DNA from: an uncultured Clostridia bacterium
GTDB lineage: Bacteria; Bacillota; Clostridia; Christensenellales; Borkfalkiaceae
Length of the DNA: 64,000 nt
Direction of reading: 5' to 3'
NCBI GenBank assembly: GCA_947624005.1
Contig: CANQHV010000002.1
Location: 62,001-126,000 of the forward strand
Below the pieces are notes generated by a model. That model was not told the DNA's origin. It saw only the letters and a list, made by a program, of their open reading frames with translations, and ran no database searches. Made by a program: the position numbers and the translations under genes. Below are positions 16,874 through 25,514 of this stretch, piece by piece. Position 1 is the stretch's first letter. Every line of letters starts with the position of its first letter.

Positions 16874-17550
16874 TGTACTTCCCCCGTAAAGCAGTACCCC
16901 TTGTTGAACTCGGTGCGGATAATATCGCTTGCGGGTATGGCGGCTTTAAGTTTTCGGCGGAGCGACGATAAGTGCGTCCGTATTGTCGTGGTATGCAAAC
17001 TCGGCGCGCACCAGATTTTTTCGTAAATTTCGTCCGCAGTGAAATACTTACCGCGGTTTTTTATAAGAAAGAACAGAATATTGAACTCGGACGGCGTAAG
17101 CGAAATGGGCATATTTTTATATTTTACCGTCCGCGTGTTCGCGTCCGCATAAAAAGCCCCGAAAGTTTCAACCGCGTCCTCTTTAGGCAAAAGCCGCAAC
17201 GCTATATGCGCTTCCAAAAGCCGCATCGAACACGACTTTACCACATAATCGGTCGCGCCCGAGGTAAGCCCCGTAAGTATAGTGTCCTCGCCGTCCAACG
17301 AAGATAAAATAATCACGGGCGGTAATTCGGGGAACACCTTAAAAAGTTCCATTCCCAAGCTGTGTTTGAGTATCAAATCCAAAACAATAGCGTCAATGTT
17401 TCCCGTTTCCGTCAGAATATCGACGGCTTCTTCCACGTCCGCCGCCGTAAAAACTGTATTCGCGGGTGAAAAGTGGGCAATCATTTGCCTTTTTAATTGT
17501 TCGTCGTCCTCAATAAACAGCAGTTTTCTGTCATAAACAGTATAATCCAT
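16870..17550 (-). CDS. OmpR/PhoB-family response regulator
   Basis: Two-component DNA-binding regulator. The receiver domain has the acidic pair in FIEDDEQ, the phospho-acceptor Asp in IVLDLILK, Thr/Ser in ILSSLDGED and Lys in DYVVKS. The C-terminal winged helix has LTPSEFNILFFLIKNRGK and TTTIRTHLSSLRRKLK. ATG at 17550 is preferred to the GTG at 17556 because GGAAG is 5 bases upstream of it. It is transcribed away from the surface-protein gene; the tandem 11-mer at 17646 in the shared region is a good candidate binding site. Confidence 0.92.
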   Translation of the reverse strand: MDYTVYDRKLLFIEDDEQLKRQMIAHFSPANTVFTAADVEEAVDILTETGNIDAIVLDLILKHSLGMELFKVFPELPPVIILSSLDGEDTILTGLTSGATDYVVKSCSMRLLEAHIALRLLPKEDAVETFGAFYADANTRTVKYKNMPISLTPSEFNILFFLIKNRGKYFTADEIYEKIWCAPSLHTTTIRTHLSSLRRKLKAAIPASDIIRTEFNKGYCFTGEVQ

Positions 17551-17645
17551 ACGCACTTCCGAATTTTTTGTAATTTCATTATACCAAATTAAAAAATTCC
17601 GTGCAAGTCCGCTGACAATTTCGCCCCTTTAATTTCCGTAAAAAA

Positions 17646-17667
17646 TTGTTAAGGTTTTGTTAAGGTT
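17646..17667. promoter_or_regulatory. tandem 11-bp direct repeat, candidate response-regulator site
   Basis: Two perfect copies of TTGTTAAGGTT placed head to tail (17646-17656, 17657-17667), 11 bp apart. OmpR/PhoB-family dimers bind such direct repeats on one helix face. The site lies between the divergent response-regulator gene and the large surface-protein gene. Confidence 0.7.
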
Positions 17668-17690
17668 CAGCCTTGCGCGGCGTTTACATT

Positions 17691-17718
17691 TTTCACAAAA
17701 ATGTATATGCGATATAAT
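17691..17718 (+). promoter_or_regulatory. activator-type promoter of the surface protein gene
   Basis: A good -10 TATAAT (17713-17718) with only a poor -35 (TTTCAC, 17691-17696, 16-bp spacer), about 24 bases downstream of the 11-mer repeats. A weak -35 fits an activated promoter. Confidence 0.5.
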
Positions 17719-17760
17719 AAAAGCGAAAAGATATTCCGAATAAACCCGTCAGATTTTGAC

Positions 17761-17770
17761 GGGGGGGGGG
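17761..17770 (+). promoter_or_regulatory. G10 homopolymer in the ribosome-binding site
   Basis: Ten consecutive G directly before TAT-ATG of the 1,849-residue protein. It takes the place of a normal AGGAGG site. Length changes by slippage would alter spacing and translation. Confidence 0.7.
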
Positions 17771-17773
17771 TAT

Positions 17774-20700
17774 ATGACTAAAAGAAATAGATTATTGGTC
17801 GTTTTAGCTGCGGTTATGGCGTTTGCGCTTGCCGCGGCGTTTTTGCTGTTTTCGCCGCCCCAAACCGCGTTTGCGGAGCGTAGCTCGACCGCTTGGACGA
17901 CTATCGGCGAGATATACAACGACTCAACTAAAGCTTTTAACGAAGACAACCTCAAAAAGCTATATAAAGCTCTTACGGGCACTGATACCTTTGCAAGCGT
18001 ACAAACGGCGGCAGACAGCGGAAAAACTTCGGCTGATTTCCGCAATCAGAACGTCGAAAGCAACAACGTTTCGGTATGGTTCGGCGGCAAAAAATGGGAC
18101 GCCGTCTATCTCACTACGGCTCAAAACGGCGGTGGTGACACCCAAAAAGGCGACGTTATCCTCGACTTATGGCAGTCCGCCGACAATATAGATAAACAAA
18201 AGGTAGGTTTTCTCGATTGGGACGCCGAGCGCACAGACGTTAACGACACTTATCCCGCAAATATGTATTCTACAAGCACATTACGTGTGAAAACCTTGAA
18301 TGCGGGCGGATATTGTTTAACTTCAAAAAATACATTAGGCACAAAACAGGAGCAAGATAGCAATAATCAATACGCCCGCTTTACAATGTCAACCGTTGGC
18401 AACAGTTTGACAAAGTATATTGCCACGCCCGCAGAGGTGGGCTATCAAGAGCACGAATTTGACGGCAATTCGGCGGCAGATATAGCTAATCAAGTATATA
18501 AACAACAAAAACAATATTATCTTCCCAACGACGCCTACGGTGAGCCGAATACAGGCGGAGAGTGGTATAGTACTGATTATGGCAATCTATATAGCAACAA
18601 AGATGATAGTCGTGTGGACGGAGCGAAGTACGGCGCGTGGAAAGATGATTATTTATGGATTCCCTCGATAACCGAAGCAGGCTGTGGCGTTACGGGTACG
18701 GGATTATGGAACACGGATTTCTCATTAAGAAGTTCCGCGGGAACGAAAGGAACAGATTGGACTTGGTTTCGTTCCGGATATAGTAGTGATCAAACATATT
18801 CTAATACCGGTTACTACTTCTTTGTATTTGTTCTTGGCGTTCTCGATGAAAATAATAATCACGCTGACTGGTCGAACCTTACATCAACAGATCCGAACTT
18901 TGTTCGCCCCGCACTTCACTTGAATTTGACCGCCGCAAACAAAAATACGGGTAGCGCATGGACGACTGTCGGCGAAATTTATAACGACGGCAGCAGTAGT
19001 TTTAACCGCGACAATATGCAAGCGCTCTACACGGCTTTAACGGGCGCGGGTTCTTATGGCGACGTGAGAACGGCGTTAAACGGCGGAAACAAGACTTCGG
19101 CGGACTTCCGCGAGCAAAATGTCGGGAAAAACGTACAAGTAACTTTCGGCGGGATAAAGTGGGACGCGGTCTATCTTACCAAAGCCAAAAACGGCGATTT
19201 TATTCTCGATTTATGGCAATCTGCCGATAACGTTTCGGAAACTCCGAGCAAATATGCAAACAGAAGCAGTGCTTCGGATAATCCTACCGCCAGCTATCCC
19301 GACAATATGTACTCGACGAGCCTTATCCGCGTGCAAACGCTGAACGCAGGCGGTTATATGTCAACTTCGGGTTCGGCTCTCGCCGAAAAAACCGAACAAG
19401 ATGCGAATAACAAATACGCCCGCTTTACAATGTCAAGCGCGGATAAAAGCCTTGTGCAGTATATAGTTCAGCCCAAAGATGTAGCATATCAGGAAACTGA
19501 AAGTGCCGTTGGTAACAGTGGTGTGTCAAATATTTGTCCAAACGATGCATACGGCACGCCGAGCAGCGGAAATTGGTTTAATGACGGTAAATATAATTAT
19601 ACAGGAAAAGGCACTGCTTACAATGAAACAAAATACGAAGCATGGAAAAACGACTATTTATGGCTTCCGTCGCTTGCGGAGACGGGCAAAAGCGATACGG
19701 CTAATCAAAACGGACTGTGGAAAACCGACGCCTCTTTAAGAAGCACTGTAGCAACGGGTGGCGCAAGCTACGCTTGGCTGCGTTCCGGCGGTTCCGGTTA
19801 TGCTACCTTTGCGTGCTATCTGACTCTTTCAGGCGGTTACGATATCGGCAATGTTTGCACTGAGTACGCCGTCCGCCCCGCAATTCACCTGAATTTAACG
19901 GCTATCAACAACTCTCTCAAAAAGGTTGTTAATGCGCCTGAAATCAAGTCCCTGACGTACACGGGAAGCAATTTAAAGGCTGATATTTCCGAGACGACGG
20001 AATATAAGATAATCAGCAATGAGGGCGGGGTTGAAGTCGGAACTTATGACGTTGAACTTCAACTGAAATCGCCCGACGATTACAAGTGGGCAGACGAAGA
20101 GCCGAACAAGGAGTTCAAATTATTGAAGTATGAAATCACGACGGCTACGAACGAGTGGACGGGCGGCGGCGTGAGCCTTGACGGGTGGACGTATGGCGAC
20201 ACGCCCCAAAGTCCCTCCGCGCCGTCAAAGTTCGGCACGGCGACGTATACATATTACAATGATAAGAACGGCGTAGCGGACACCTCACCTTTGGGGGCGC
20301 AGCCGACCAATGCGGGCACATATTGGGTGAAAGCGACCGTCGCCGCGCTCAAAAGCACGAAAGACCCGTCCAAAAATAACTATGACGAGCTTGTATCCGC
20401 CCCCGTAAGTTTTGAAATCAAAAAGGCAACCCTCACCATAAAGAGCGCGGAAGTTAAAACCAAACCCTATGACGGAACGACAACCGTAACAATCAATAAT
20501 ATTACTTTTGACGGCATAATGACGGGCGACGAGAGCAAAGTGCTATTCGATAGTTGCACGGCGGCTTTTGAAAGCGCAAACGCAAGCGACAGCGCAACCG
20601 TCAACATTTCTGCCGTTACGTTAAAAGGCGAAGCGGCGGGCAACTACACGGTTGACACTTCAAATCTGCCCACCATTACGGGCAAGATAGAAAAGGCGAC

Positions 20701-23323
20701 GGCAACCGTAACCGTATCAACGCCCCAAAACGCAATTTACGACGGCACGGTTCAGTCGGCAACCGTTTCAATAAGCGTTACTTCGGGCGCGCCCGAGCTT
20801 AAAGAAAGCGACTATAAGGTAAGCTATCAAGGCAAAGTTTTGACAAATAAAACGCCTAAAAACGCCGATACGTACACCGTTACAGTTACTCTTACGGGCA
20901 ACGCGGCTATAAACTATAAAATCAGCGGCTCTTCGACGGGCAACACGACGACCGCAGAGTTCACCGTCGGTCGGGCAACCGTAAAAAGTCTGCCCAATCT
21001 TAATAAATCGACCGTAACATACAACGGCGACATTCAATATGCTTCCGCAATAAACGAATCTTTTGAAACGGGCGTAAACGGCGAAACACTCAAAATAAAT
21101 GACGACTACACCGTAACCTATATGGTCAAGGGCGTGATAACAGACCCCAAAAACGCCGATACGTATACGGTAACGGTCGCTCTTACAAATTCGGCAAACG
21201 CAAGCAACTACACGCTTGAAAAAAATACCGCCGAATATACCATAGGCAAGGCGCAGATAACCGTCAGCGGCAAGTATTCCGACAGCAGAGATTATAACGG
21301 CGTGAAGTATGAATTTAAAATAACCGACGAGGGCTTATTCAACGGCTTGACCGTTGAAATGAACGCCGACGACCCCGAGTTTGAAATTACGATTGCCACC
21401 GATAAGTCGGCGAATACCTACACGGGCAATATTAAGGTGGAGTATGACGTGGTCAACTTTGACCTTACGAACGACGGAACGTATACCGTTACAATCAACA
21501 AGGCAGAGCTAACGCTTACTTTGACGGTAGTTGACGGCGGCAAGCCTTACGACGGCTACGATACCGCCACCGTGACGGGCGAGATTACGGCGGATAGTAT
21601 ATTCGGTTCGGACGACGTAACAATAGCCGAAATTATCGCAAACTTCAACGACAAAAACGTCGGCAAAAACAAGCCCATAAAAATAACCCAAGTGACCCTC
21701 GGCGGTACGGAGGCGGGCAATTATACCGTAGTTCTTAAAGACCTTCCCGCAATTACGGGCGATATAGAACAGGCAACTATTGAGGTTGTATGGAGCGGCT
21801 ATACGGGACTTGTCTACGACGGCAATTCCAAGGCAATAACCGCTTCAACTACGGGCGTAATGATAAACGGAAAAGCTGAAGAAGTTATTCTTTCAATAAC
21901 ATATGTATCCAATACGCCCGGCATTGAACTCGTCGGGGATATTCCGCTGAACGCGGGCTCTTACACGGCTACTGCAAGCACCTCAAACGGCAACTACGCG
22001 CTGTCGGGAAATACCAAAACTTACACCGTAGCAAAACAGCAGGTTGCCGCGCCGACGATTGCAAGCAAGGTCTATAACCGCGCACCGCAGACAGCCTACG
22101 TTGAACAATCGGAACTCTACGAAGTTACCGAAAACGACGGCGGAACGGATGTGGATAATTACAACGTCAAGCTCACGCTTACGGACAGCAAAAACTACGC
22201 ATGGACGACAAGCGACGAAGCGGAAATCGTCCTCACATTCACGATAACAAAAGCCACATACGATATGTCGGGCGTGACGTTCGAAGATTTCAGTATAATC
22301 TACGACGGCGAGGAACACAGCATATTTATCGGCGGCGCTTTGCCTTTTGAAGAAGTTACCGTAAGATATGAAAACAACGGACAAACGGCTGTCGGCGAAT
22401 ACACCGTAACGGCAATCTTTGAGGGCGACGCGCACAACTACGAGCCGATTCCCGAAAAAACGGCGACGTTGACGATATTGAAAGTCGTCCACAATTTGAG
22501 CAACATTATATTCGCCGACGTTAAAGTCAAGTACGACGGCGAGGCGCACGGTATTTATATCGAGGGCGAATTGCCGACAAACGTAACGGTGACCTACGAG
22601 GGCAACGGACAGACCGAACCGAATATATACACCGTAACCGCCGTGTTCAGCGACCCCGACGGCGAGTTTGACAGAAAAACGGCGACCCTCACAATTTTGA
22701 GAACGCAAACGCAGACCGCGCCCAAAGAGGAAAGCAGTTCGGGCGGTTCAAGCAGTTCAAGCGGCTCGGGCGAAACGGGCGGCGAGGGCGGTTCAAGCGG
22801 TGAAAGCGGCGCAAACGCCCCCGAGGTTCTTATAGAAAGCGAAGAAGGCTTTGACCCCACGTTGGAGCTTGTAGTCGAAAAAGTCGAGGACGTCGAACGG
22901 AATTATCTGGCGTGGGGAGCGGACGAAGTTTCCCAAAAATACGCCGTCAAGTTGTACAATCGGGACGGCGAGGAAGTGCCCATCGAGGGCAAAGTTACCG
23001 TGCGGCTTTTAATACCCGAAGCGTTCAGAGAAAAGGACTTTGACTTAATGGCAATGGCGAAAGCGGGTGCGGCAAGCGCAAATGACGGAGTGCAGACCGT
23101 CGCAATCAGCGCGATGACGGGAGCGACAAGCGTTACGTTTACTCGCGACGGCGATTACGTCGTATTTGAAGCGGACGGACTTTCCGATTATGTGTTTACA
23201 AGCAGCTACACGCCGTACTTTCCCATAATAATTGCCGCGACGGGCGTTTTGCTCGTCGACGTCGCAGCTATGATAGCTTTGGCGGTCGTAATCAAGAAAA
23301 AATTGCAAAGGAAGGCGAGGTAA
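17774..23323 (+). CDS. large surface protein with duplicated N-terminal domain and MBG/YDG repeats
   Basis: 1,849 residues. The signal peptide ends near QTAFA. Two copies of a domain of about 300-350 residues follow (each starts AWTTxGEIYND and ends VRPAxHLNLTA, with a WLRS/WFRS motif), resembling DUF6273-type modules. Then come about eight MBG/YDG bacterial Ig-like repeats marked by YDGxxxxxTV and NAGTY/NADTYTVTV, a Ser-Gly linker, a last beta domain, and a C-terminal membrane helix (FPIIIAATGVLLVDVAAMIA) with a basic tail. No LPXTG. This is a stalk-like adhesin layout. Expression looks controlled by the adjacent two-component system and the G10 tract. The partner is unknown. Confidence 0.85.
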   Translation: MTKRNRLLVVLAAVMAFALAAAFLLFSPPQTAFAERSSTAWTTIGEIYNDSTKAFNEDNLKKLYKALTGTDTFASVQTAADSGKTSADFRNQNVESNNVSVWFGGKKWDAVYLTTAQNGGGDTQKGDVILDLWQSADNIDKQKVGFLDWDAERTDVNDTYPANMYSTSTLRVKTLNAGGYCLTSKNTLGTKQEQDSNNQYARFTMSTVGNSLTKYIATPAEVGYQEHEFDGNSAADIANQVYKQQKQYYLPNDAYGEPNTGGEWYSTDYGNLYSNKDDSRVDGAKYGAWKDDYLWIPSITEAGCGVTGTGLWNTDFSLRSSAGTKGTDWTWFRSGYSSDQTYSNTGYYFFVFVLGVLDENNNHADWSNLTSTDPNFVRPALHLNLTAANKNTGSAWTTVGEIYNDGSSSFNRDNMQALYTALTGAGSYGDVRTALNGGNKTSADFREQNVGKNVQVTFGGIKWDAVYLTKAKNGDFILDLWQSADNVSETPSKYANRSSASDNPTASYPDNMYSTSLIRVQTLNAGGYMSTSGSALAEKTEQDANNKYARFTMSSADKSLVQYIVQPKDVAYQETESAVGNSGVSNICPNDAYGTPSSGNWFNDGKYNYTGKGTAYNETKYEAWKNDYLWLPSLAETGKSDTANQNGLWKTDASLRSTVATGGASYAWLRSGGSGYATFACYLTLSGGYDIGNVCTEYAVRPAIHLNLTAINNSLKKVVNAPEIKSLTYTGSNLKADISETTEYKIISNEGGVEVGTYDVELQLKSPDDYKWADEEPNKEFKLLKYEITTATNEWTGGGVSLDGWTYGDTPQSPSAPSKFGTATYTYYNDKNGVADTSPLGAQPTNAGTYWVKATVAALKSTKDPSKNNYDELVSAPVSFEIKKATLTIKSAEVKTKPYDGTTTVTINNITFDGIMTGDESKVLFDSCTAAFESANASDSATVNISAVTLKGEAAGNYTVDTSNLPTITGKIEKATATVTVSTPQNAIYDGTVQSATVSISVTSGAPELKESDYKVSYQGKVLTNKTPKNADTYTVTVTLTGNAAINYKISGSSTGNTTTAEFTVGRATVKSLPNLNKSTVTYNGDIQYASAINESFETGVNGETLKINDDYTVTYMVKGVITDPKNADTYTVTVALTNSANASNYTLEKNTAEYTIGKAQITVSGKYSDSRDYNGVKYEFKITDEGLFNGLTVEMNADDPEFEITIATDKSANTYTGNIKVEYDVVNFDLTNDGTYTVTINKAELTLTLTVVDGGKPYDGYDTATVTGEITADSIFGSDDVTIAEIIANFNDKNVGKNKPIKITQVTLGGTEAGNYTVVLKDLPAITGDIEQATIEVVWSGYTGLVYDGNSKAITASTTGVMINGKAEEVILSITYVSNTPGIELVGDIPLNAGSYTATASTSNGNYALSGNTKTYTVAKQQVAAPTIASKVYNRAPQTAYVEQSELYEVTENDGGTDVDNYNVKLTLTDSKNYAWTTSDEAEIVLTFTITKATYDMSGVTFEDFSIIYDGEEHSIFIGGALPFEEVTVRYENNGQTAVGEYTVTAIFEGDAHNYEPIPEKTATLTILKVVHNLSNIIFADVKVKYDGEAHGIYIEGELPTNVTVTYEGNGQTEPNIYTVTAVFSDPDGEFDRKTATLTILRTQTQTAPKEESSSGGSSSSSGSGETGGEGGSSGESGANAPEVLIESEEGFDPTLELVVEKVEDVERNYLAWGADEVSQKYAVKLYNRDGEEVPIEGKVTVRLLIPEAFREKDFDLMAMAKAGAASANDGVQTVAISAMTGATSVTFTRDGDYVVFEADGLSDYVFTSSYTPYFPIIIAATGVLLVDVAAMIALAVVIKKKLQRKAR

Positions 23324-23327
23324 GAGT

Positions 23328-23366
23328 ATGTCGGCTATTAATTTGTTAAACGCCGCGTTTTTATGA
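23328..23366 (+). other. 12-codon ORF overlapping the next start
   Basis: ATG at 23328 begins MSAINLLNAAFL and stops in ATGA at the start of the next gene. It could couple translation of the downstream gene to the surface protein; it may also be chance. Confidence 0.3.
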
Positions 23367-24775
23367 GCGGCGCGGAAGGCAGTATCCTTATTGCAATCTG
23401 CGTTGTCGCGGCTGTATGTACTCTTGCGGTCATTGCGCTTGCGATTACAGTCGTTTTGACAATCAGGCGGCGTAAGAGCGAGGACAAGGGCGAAGTTTTT
23501 GAGGCGCAAGAGGAGCAACCGCCCGCCGAACAAGCCGAAACCGTGCAAACGTCCGAAGAAGCGCTTGCAGAGCCGTCCGCAAAAGCACCTGCGGAAGTGG
23601 CGGCGCAAACACCCGCAATAACGCCTGTAAAGAAAGTCAAAATTGCGCGTGGGGCGGCGTTTGTTTCGGCGAGGTACGACAAATCGTTCACGGCAAAACT
23701 CATACAGTCGGACGACGAGGTCAAAGGGTGGTATTCGAGCCTTAAAAACGCATTGCTCGGTTATAAAAAGGTCAACTCGCGCATTTCGTGGCGGACGGAC
23801 AGCATAAACCGCGGACGGACCAAGCTTGCAAAGTTTGCAATACGCGGCAAGACGTTAAGGCTGTATCTCGCATTGAACCCCGACGATTACGCCGACACAA
23901 AATACAAGGTAGAGCGCACAGAAAACAAGAGATACGAAGAGGTTCCTTGCCTTTACAGAATAAAGAACGCGCGCAGGGCGAAATACGCGCTTGAACTTAT
24001 CGCAACGCTTGCCGAAAAATTCGGGTTGCAACCCGTTGAGCGGGAACAAGTTGATTATTATCTACCCTATGAAGAGAACGAACCGCTTTTGGAGCGCGGG
24101 CTAATAAAGGAAATAGTCTATAAAGCCGACGAACCCGTGCAGGTGGAAGAGGACGGCGAAACCGCCCAAGAAGTCGCCGTCACGGAAATTGCAGACAGCG
24201 AGCCGACGGAAGAGAACACAGTTGAGGAAACGGCGGAGGAAGAACAACCCGTCGAAGAGGAAACGGCGGAGGAAGTGCAACCTGCCGAAGAGGAAACGGC
24301 GACGGAAGCAACCGAAGAACAGCCCGCCGAAGAGGCAGAAGAGGTTTCCGAGCCGCCCGCCGAAGAGGTTGCAGTCGCCACCGAGGAAGTTACCGAAGTA
24401 GCACCGACGGAAGAGAACGCCGTTAAAGGAACGGAAACGGTTTCCGAAGAAGTTGCAGACAGCGAGCCGACGGAAGAACCTACGGAGGTTGAAGGACTGT
24501 CCGCCGAGGAACTCGACGACGTGCAATCTCACGAAGAAGAGAAAAAAGACGAGGACGGAATAGAGGTTGTAGGAGTAATGTTCCGCCGTCGCGGCAGAAA
24601 GGTGTATTGGTTTGACCCCGACGGAAAGACGTGGGAAAAGGGCGAGATTGCGCTTTACAAATCGACCGACAATCCCCCGCAGGAAGTAATCGTCGTGGAC
24701 AATGCGAAGATTTCGCCGAGCAAGCTACACCTTCCCTTAAAACCGTTGCATAAAGCAAACCGCCGTCCGAAATAA
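23363..24775 (+). CDS. Glu-rich single-pass membrane protein
   Basis: 470 residues, not assigned to a named family. An N-terminal helix (ILIAICVVAAVCTLAVIALA) is followed by RRRK, so the bulk is likely cytoplasmic. Residues about 95-225 form a conserved-looking basic domain (SRISWRTDSINRGRTKLAKF, LRLYLALNPDDYADTKY, PCLYRIKNARRAKYA) that I recall in many clostridial proteins of unknown role. Residues about 230-390 are low-complexity acidic repeats (EETAEE, EQPAEE). A small basic domain with RRRGRKVYWFDPDGKTW closes the protein. It lies 39 bases after the surface protein and is probably co-transcribed, so a role in that protein's placement is possible. Confidence 0.7.
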   Translation: MSGAEGSILIAICVVAAVCTLAVIALAITVVLTIRRRKSEDKGEVFEAQEEQPPAEQAETVQTSEEALAEPSAKAPAEVAAQTPAITPVKKVKIARGAAFVSARYDKSFTAKLIQSDDEVKGWYSSLKNALLGYKKVNSRISWRTDSINRGRTKLAKFAIRGKTLRLYLALNPDDYADTKYKVERTENKRYEEVPCLYRIKNARRAKYALELIATLAEKFGLQPVEREQVDYYLPYEENEPLLERGLIKEIVYKADEPVQVEEDGETAQEVAVTEIADSEPTEENTVEETAEEEQPVEEETAEEVQPAEEETATEATEEQPAEEAEEVSEPPAEEVAVATEEVTEVAPTEENAVKGTETVSEEVADSEPTEEPTEVEGLSAEELDDVQSHEEEKKDEDGIEVVGVMFRRRGRKVYWFDPDGKTWEKGEIALYKSTDNPPQEVIVVDNAKISPSKLHLPLKPLHKANRRPK

Positions 24776-24784
24776 CGATAAATC

Positions 24785-24818
24785 AAAGCCCGCAAGCACA
24801 TTAGCGCTTGTGGGCTTT
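24785..24818 (+). terminator. terminator after the Glu-rich protein gene
   Basis: 13-bp stem AAAGCCCGCAAGC with one G-T pair; weak T tract afterwards. Bases 24829-24905 hold further small inverted repeats (GTACGAAGGC, AAGGC-GCAA-GCCTT, ACGGGA...TCCCGT) and no gene. Confidence 0.6.
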
Positions 24819-24949
24819 GCTGATTTAGGTGTCGTACGAAGGCGAAAGCCTTTCGTACCGAAGGCGCAAGCCTTACGGGACTTGACGGACAAAATCCCGT
24901 CGCCTAAACAAAAAAAACGGCGGTTTGCTTTATGGCAAACCGCTTTAAA

Positions 24950-25208
24950 TGGTTGAGGTGACTATAAACAGTACAAGTGTAGTAATAGTGAATTGACGGG
25001 ACTTGCGCCTTTAGCGGCGCGCCCCGACAAACAGTGCACTGCACTGTTTGGTTTGCGTATCAAGCAATATTATTTGCGAGCCAATCAACGCAAACTGCTC
25101 GCTCCCGCTCGCATCTCCCCCCTCAAGTCCCGTCAAAAATCGGCATACAACAAAGCCGCGCGGACAAAAGTCCGCGCGGCTTTGTTGGTTGAGGTGACGG
25201 GACTTGAA
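24950..25208 (-). repeat. palindromic tail element bounded by copies of the tRNA-Pro 3' end
   Basis: No gene. Reading the minus strand from 25208: the tRNA-Pro 3' end (25208-25185); a perfect 17-bp hairpin (arms 25149-25165 and 25170-25186); an inverted 13-nt T-arm copy (25123-25135); nested palindromes including CAAACAGTGCA-C-TGCACTGTTTG; a direct T-arm copy (24994-25005); the acceptor/CCA part (24950-24962); then hairpin GCGGTTTGC (24920-24943) with a T run. The last copy is split by 31 bases flanked by TGAC. The order is the same as after tRNA-Gly. Before the island inserted, this would have been the natural tail of tRNA-Pro. Confidence 0.7.
25185..25208. repeat. attachment-site copy, distal end of the element
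   Basis: 24-bp copy of the tRNA-Pro 3' end, identical to 35301-35324; flanking bases differ on both sides. Confidence 0.88.
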
Positions 25209-25290
25209 GAATTTTGATTAACTGAAAAATCTTCAAAAATGAGCCATTTTTAATCATTTTTGGCTAAAAATACGCTATTTTTGCACTTCG

Positions 25291-25324
25291 TGCCCCGCGT
25301 CTGCCCCAAATAATTCTGCCCCAA
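25291..25324. repeat. TGCCCC repeats near the left end
   Basis: TGCCCCGC at 25291, TGCCCCAA at 25302 and 25317. The same octamer occurs twice near the right end (35194, 35206). Candidate integrase arm-binding sites. The rest of 25209-25427 shows no gene. Confidence 0.5.
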
Positions 25325-25427
25325 AAAATCAATCAAAAAATAAAAATCAAGGAAAATTTCAAAGCACCTATCGGTTAAAACCTACGCCGCTCTTCCAAGC
25401 GGCGTATAATTTTTGCGCTTAATAATC

Positions 25428-25484
25428 TTTTTACGTTTTTATTACAACTTTGTGTAAAGGTTTATTACTTCTTTTGAGTAAAAT
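25428..25484 (+). promoter_or_regulatory. putative Pho box and pstS promoter
   Basis: TTTAC/TTATTAC-type elements recur at about 11-12-base steps (25429, 25438, 25462, with a TGTAAA at 25453), followed by TAAAAT (25479-25484). There is no good -35, as expected for a PhoB-activated promoter. Confidence 0.5.
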
Positions 25485-25514
25485 CGGGGTAGTAAAACGA
25501 AAGGAGTAATAAAA

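Noticed and set aside
24101-24532. 143-codon minus-strand gene opposite the Glu repeats
   Set aside because: Low-complexity antisense of acidic repeats; no start signals.
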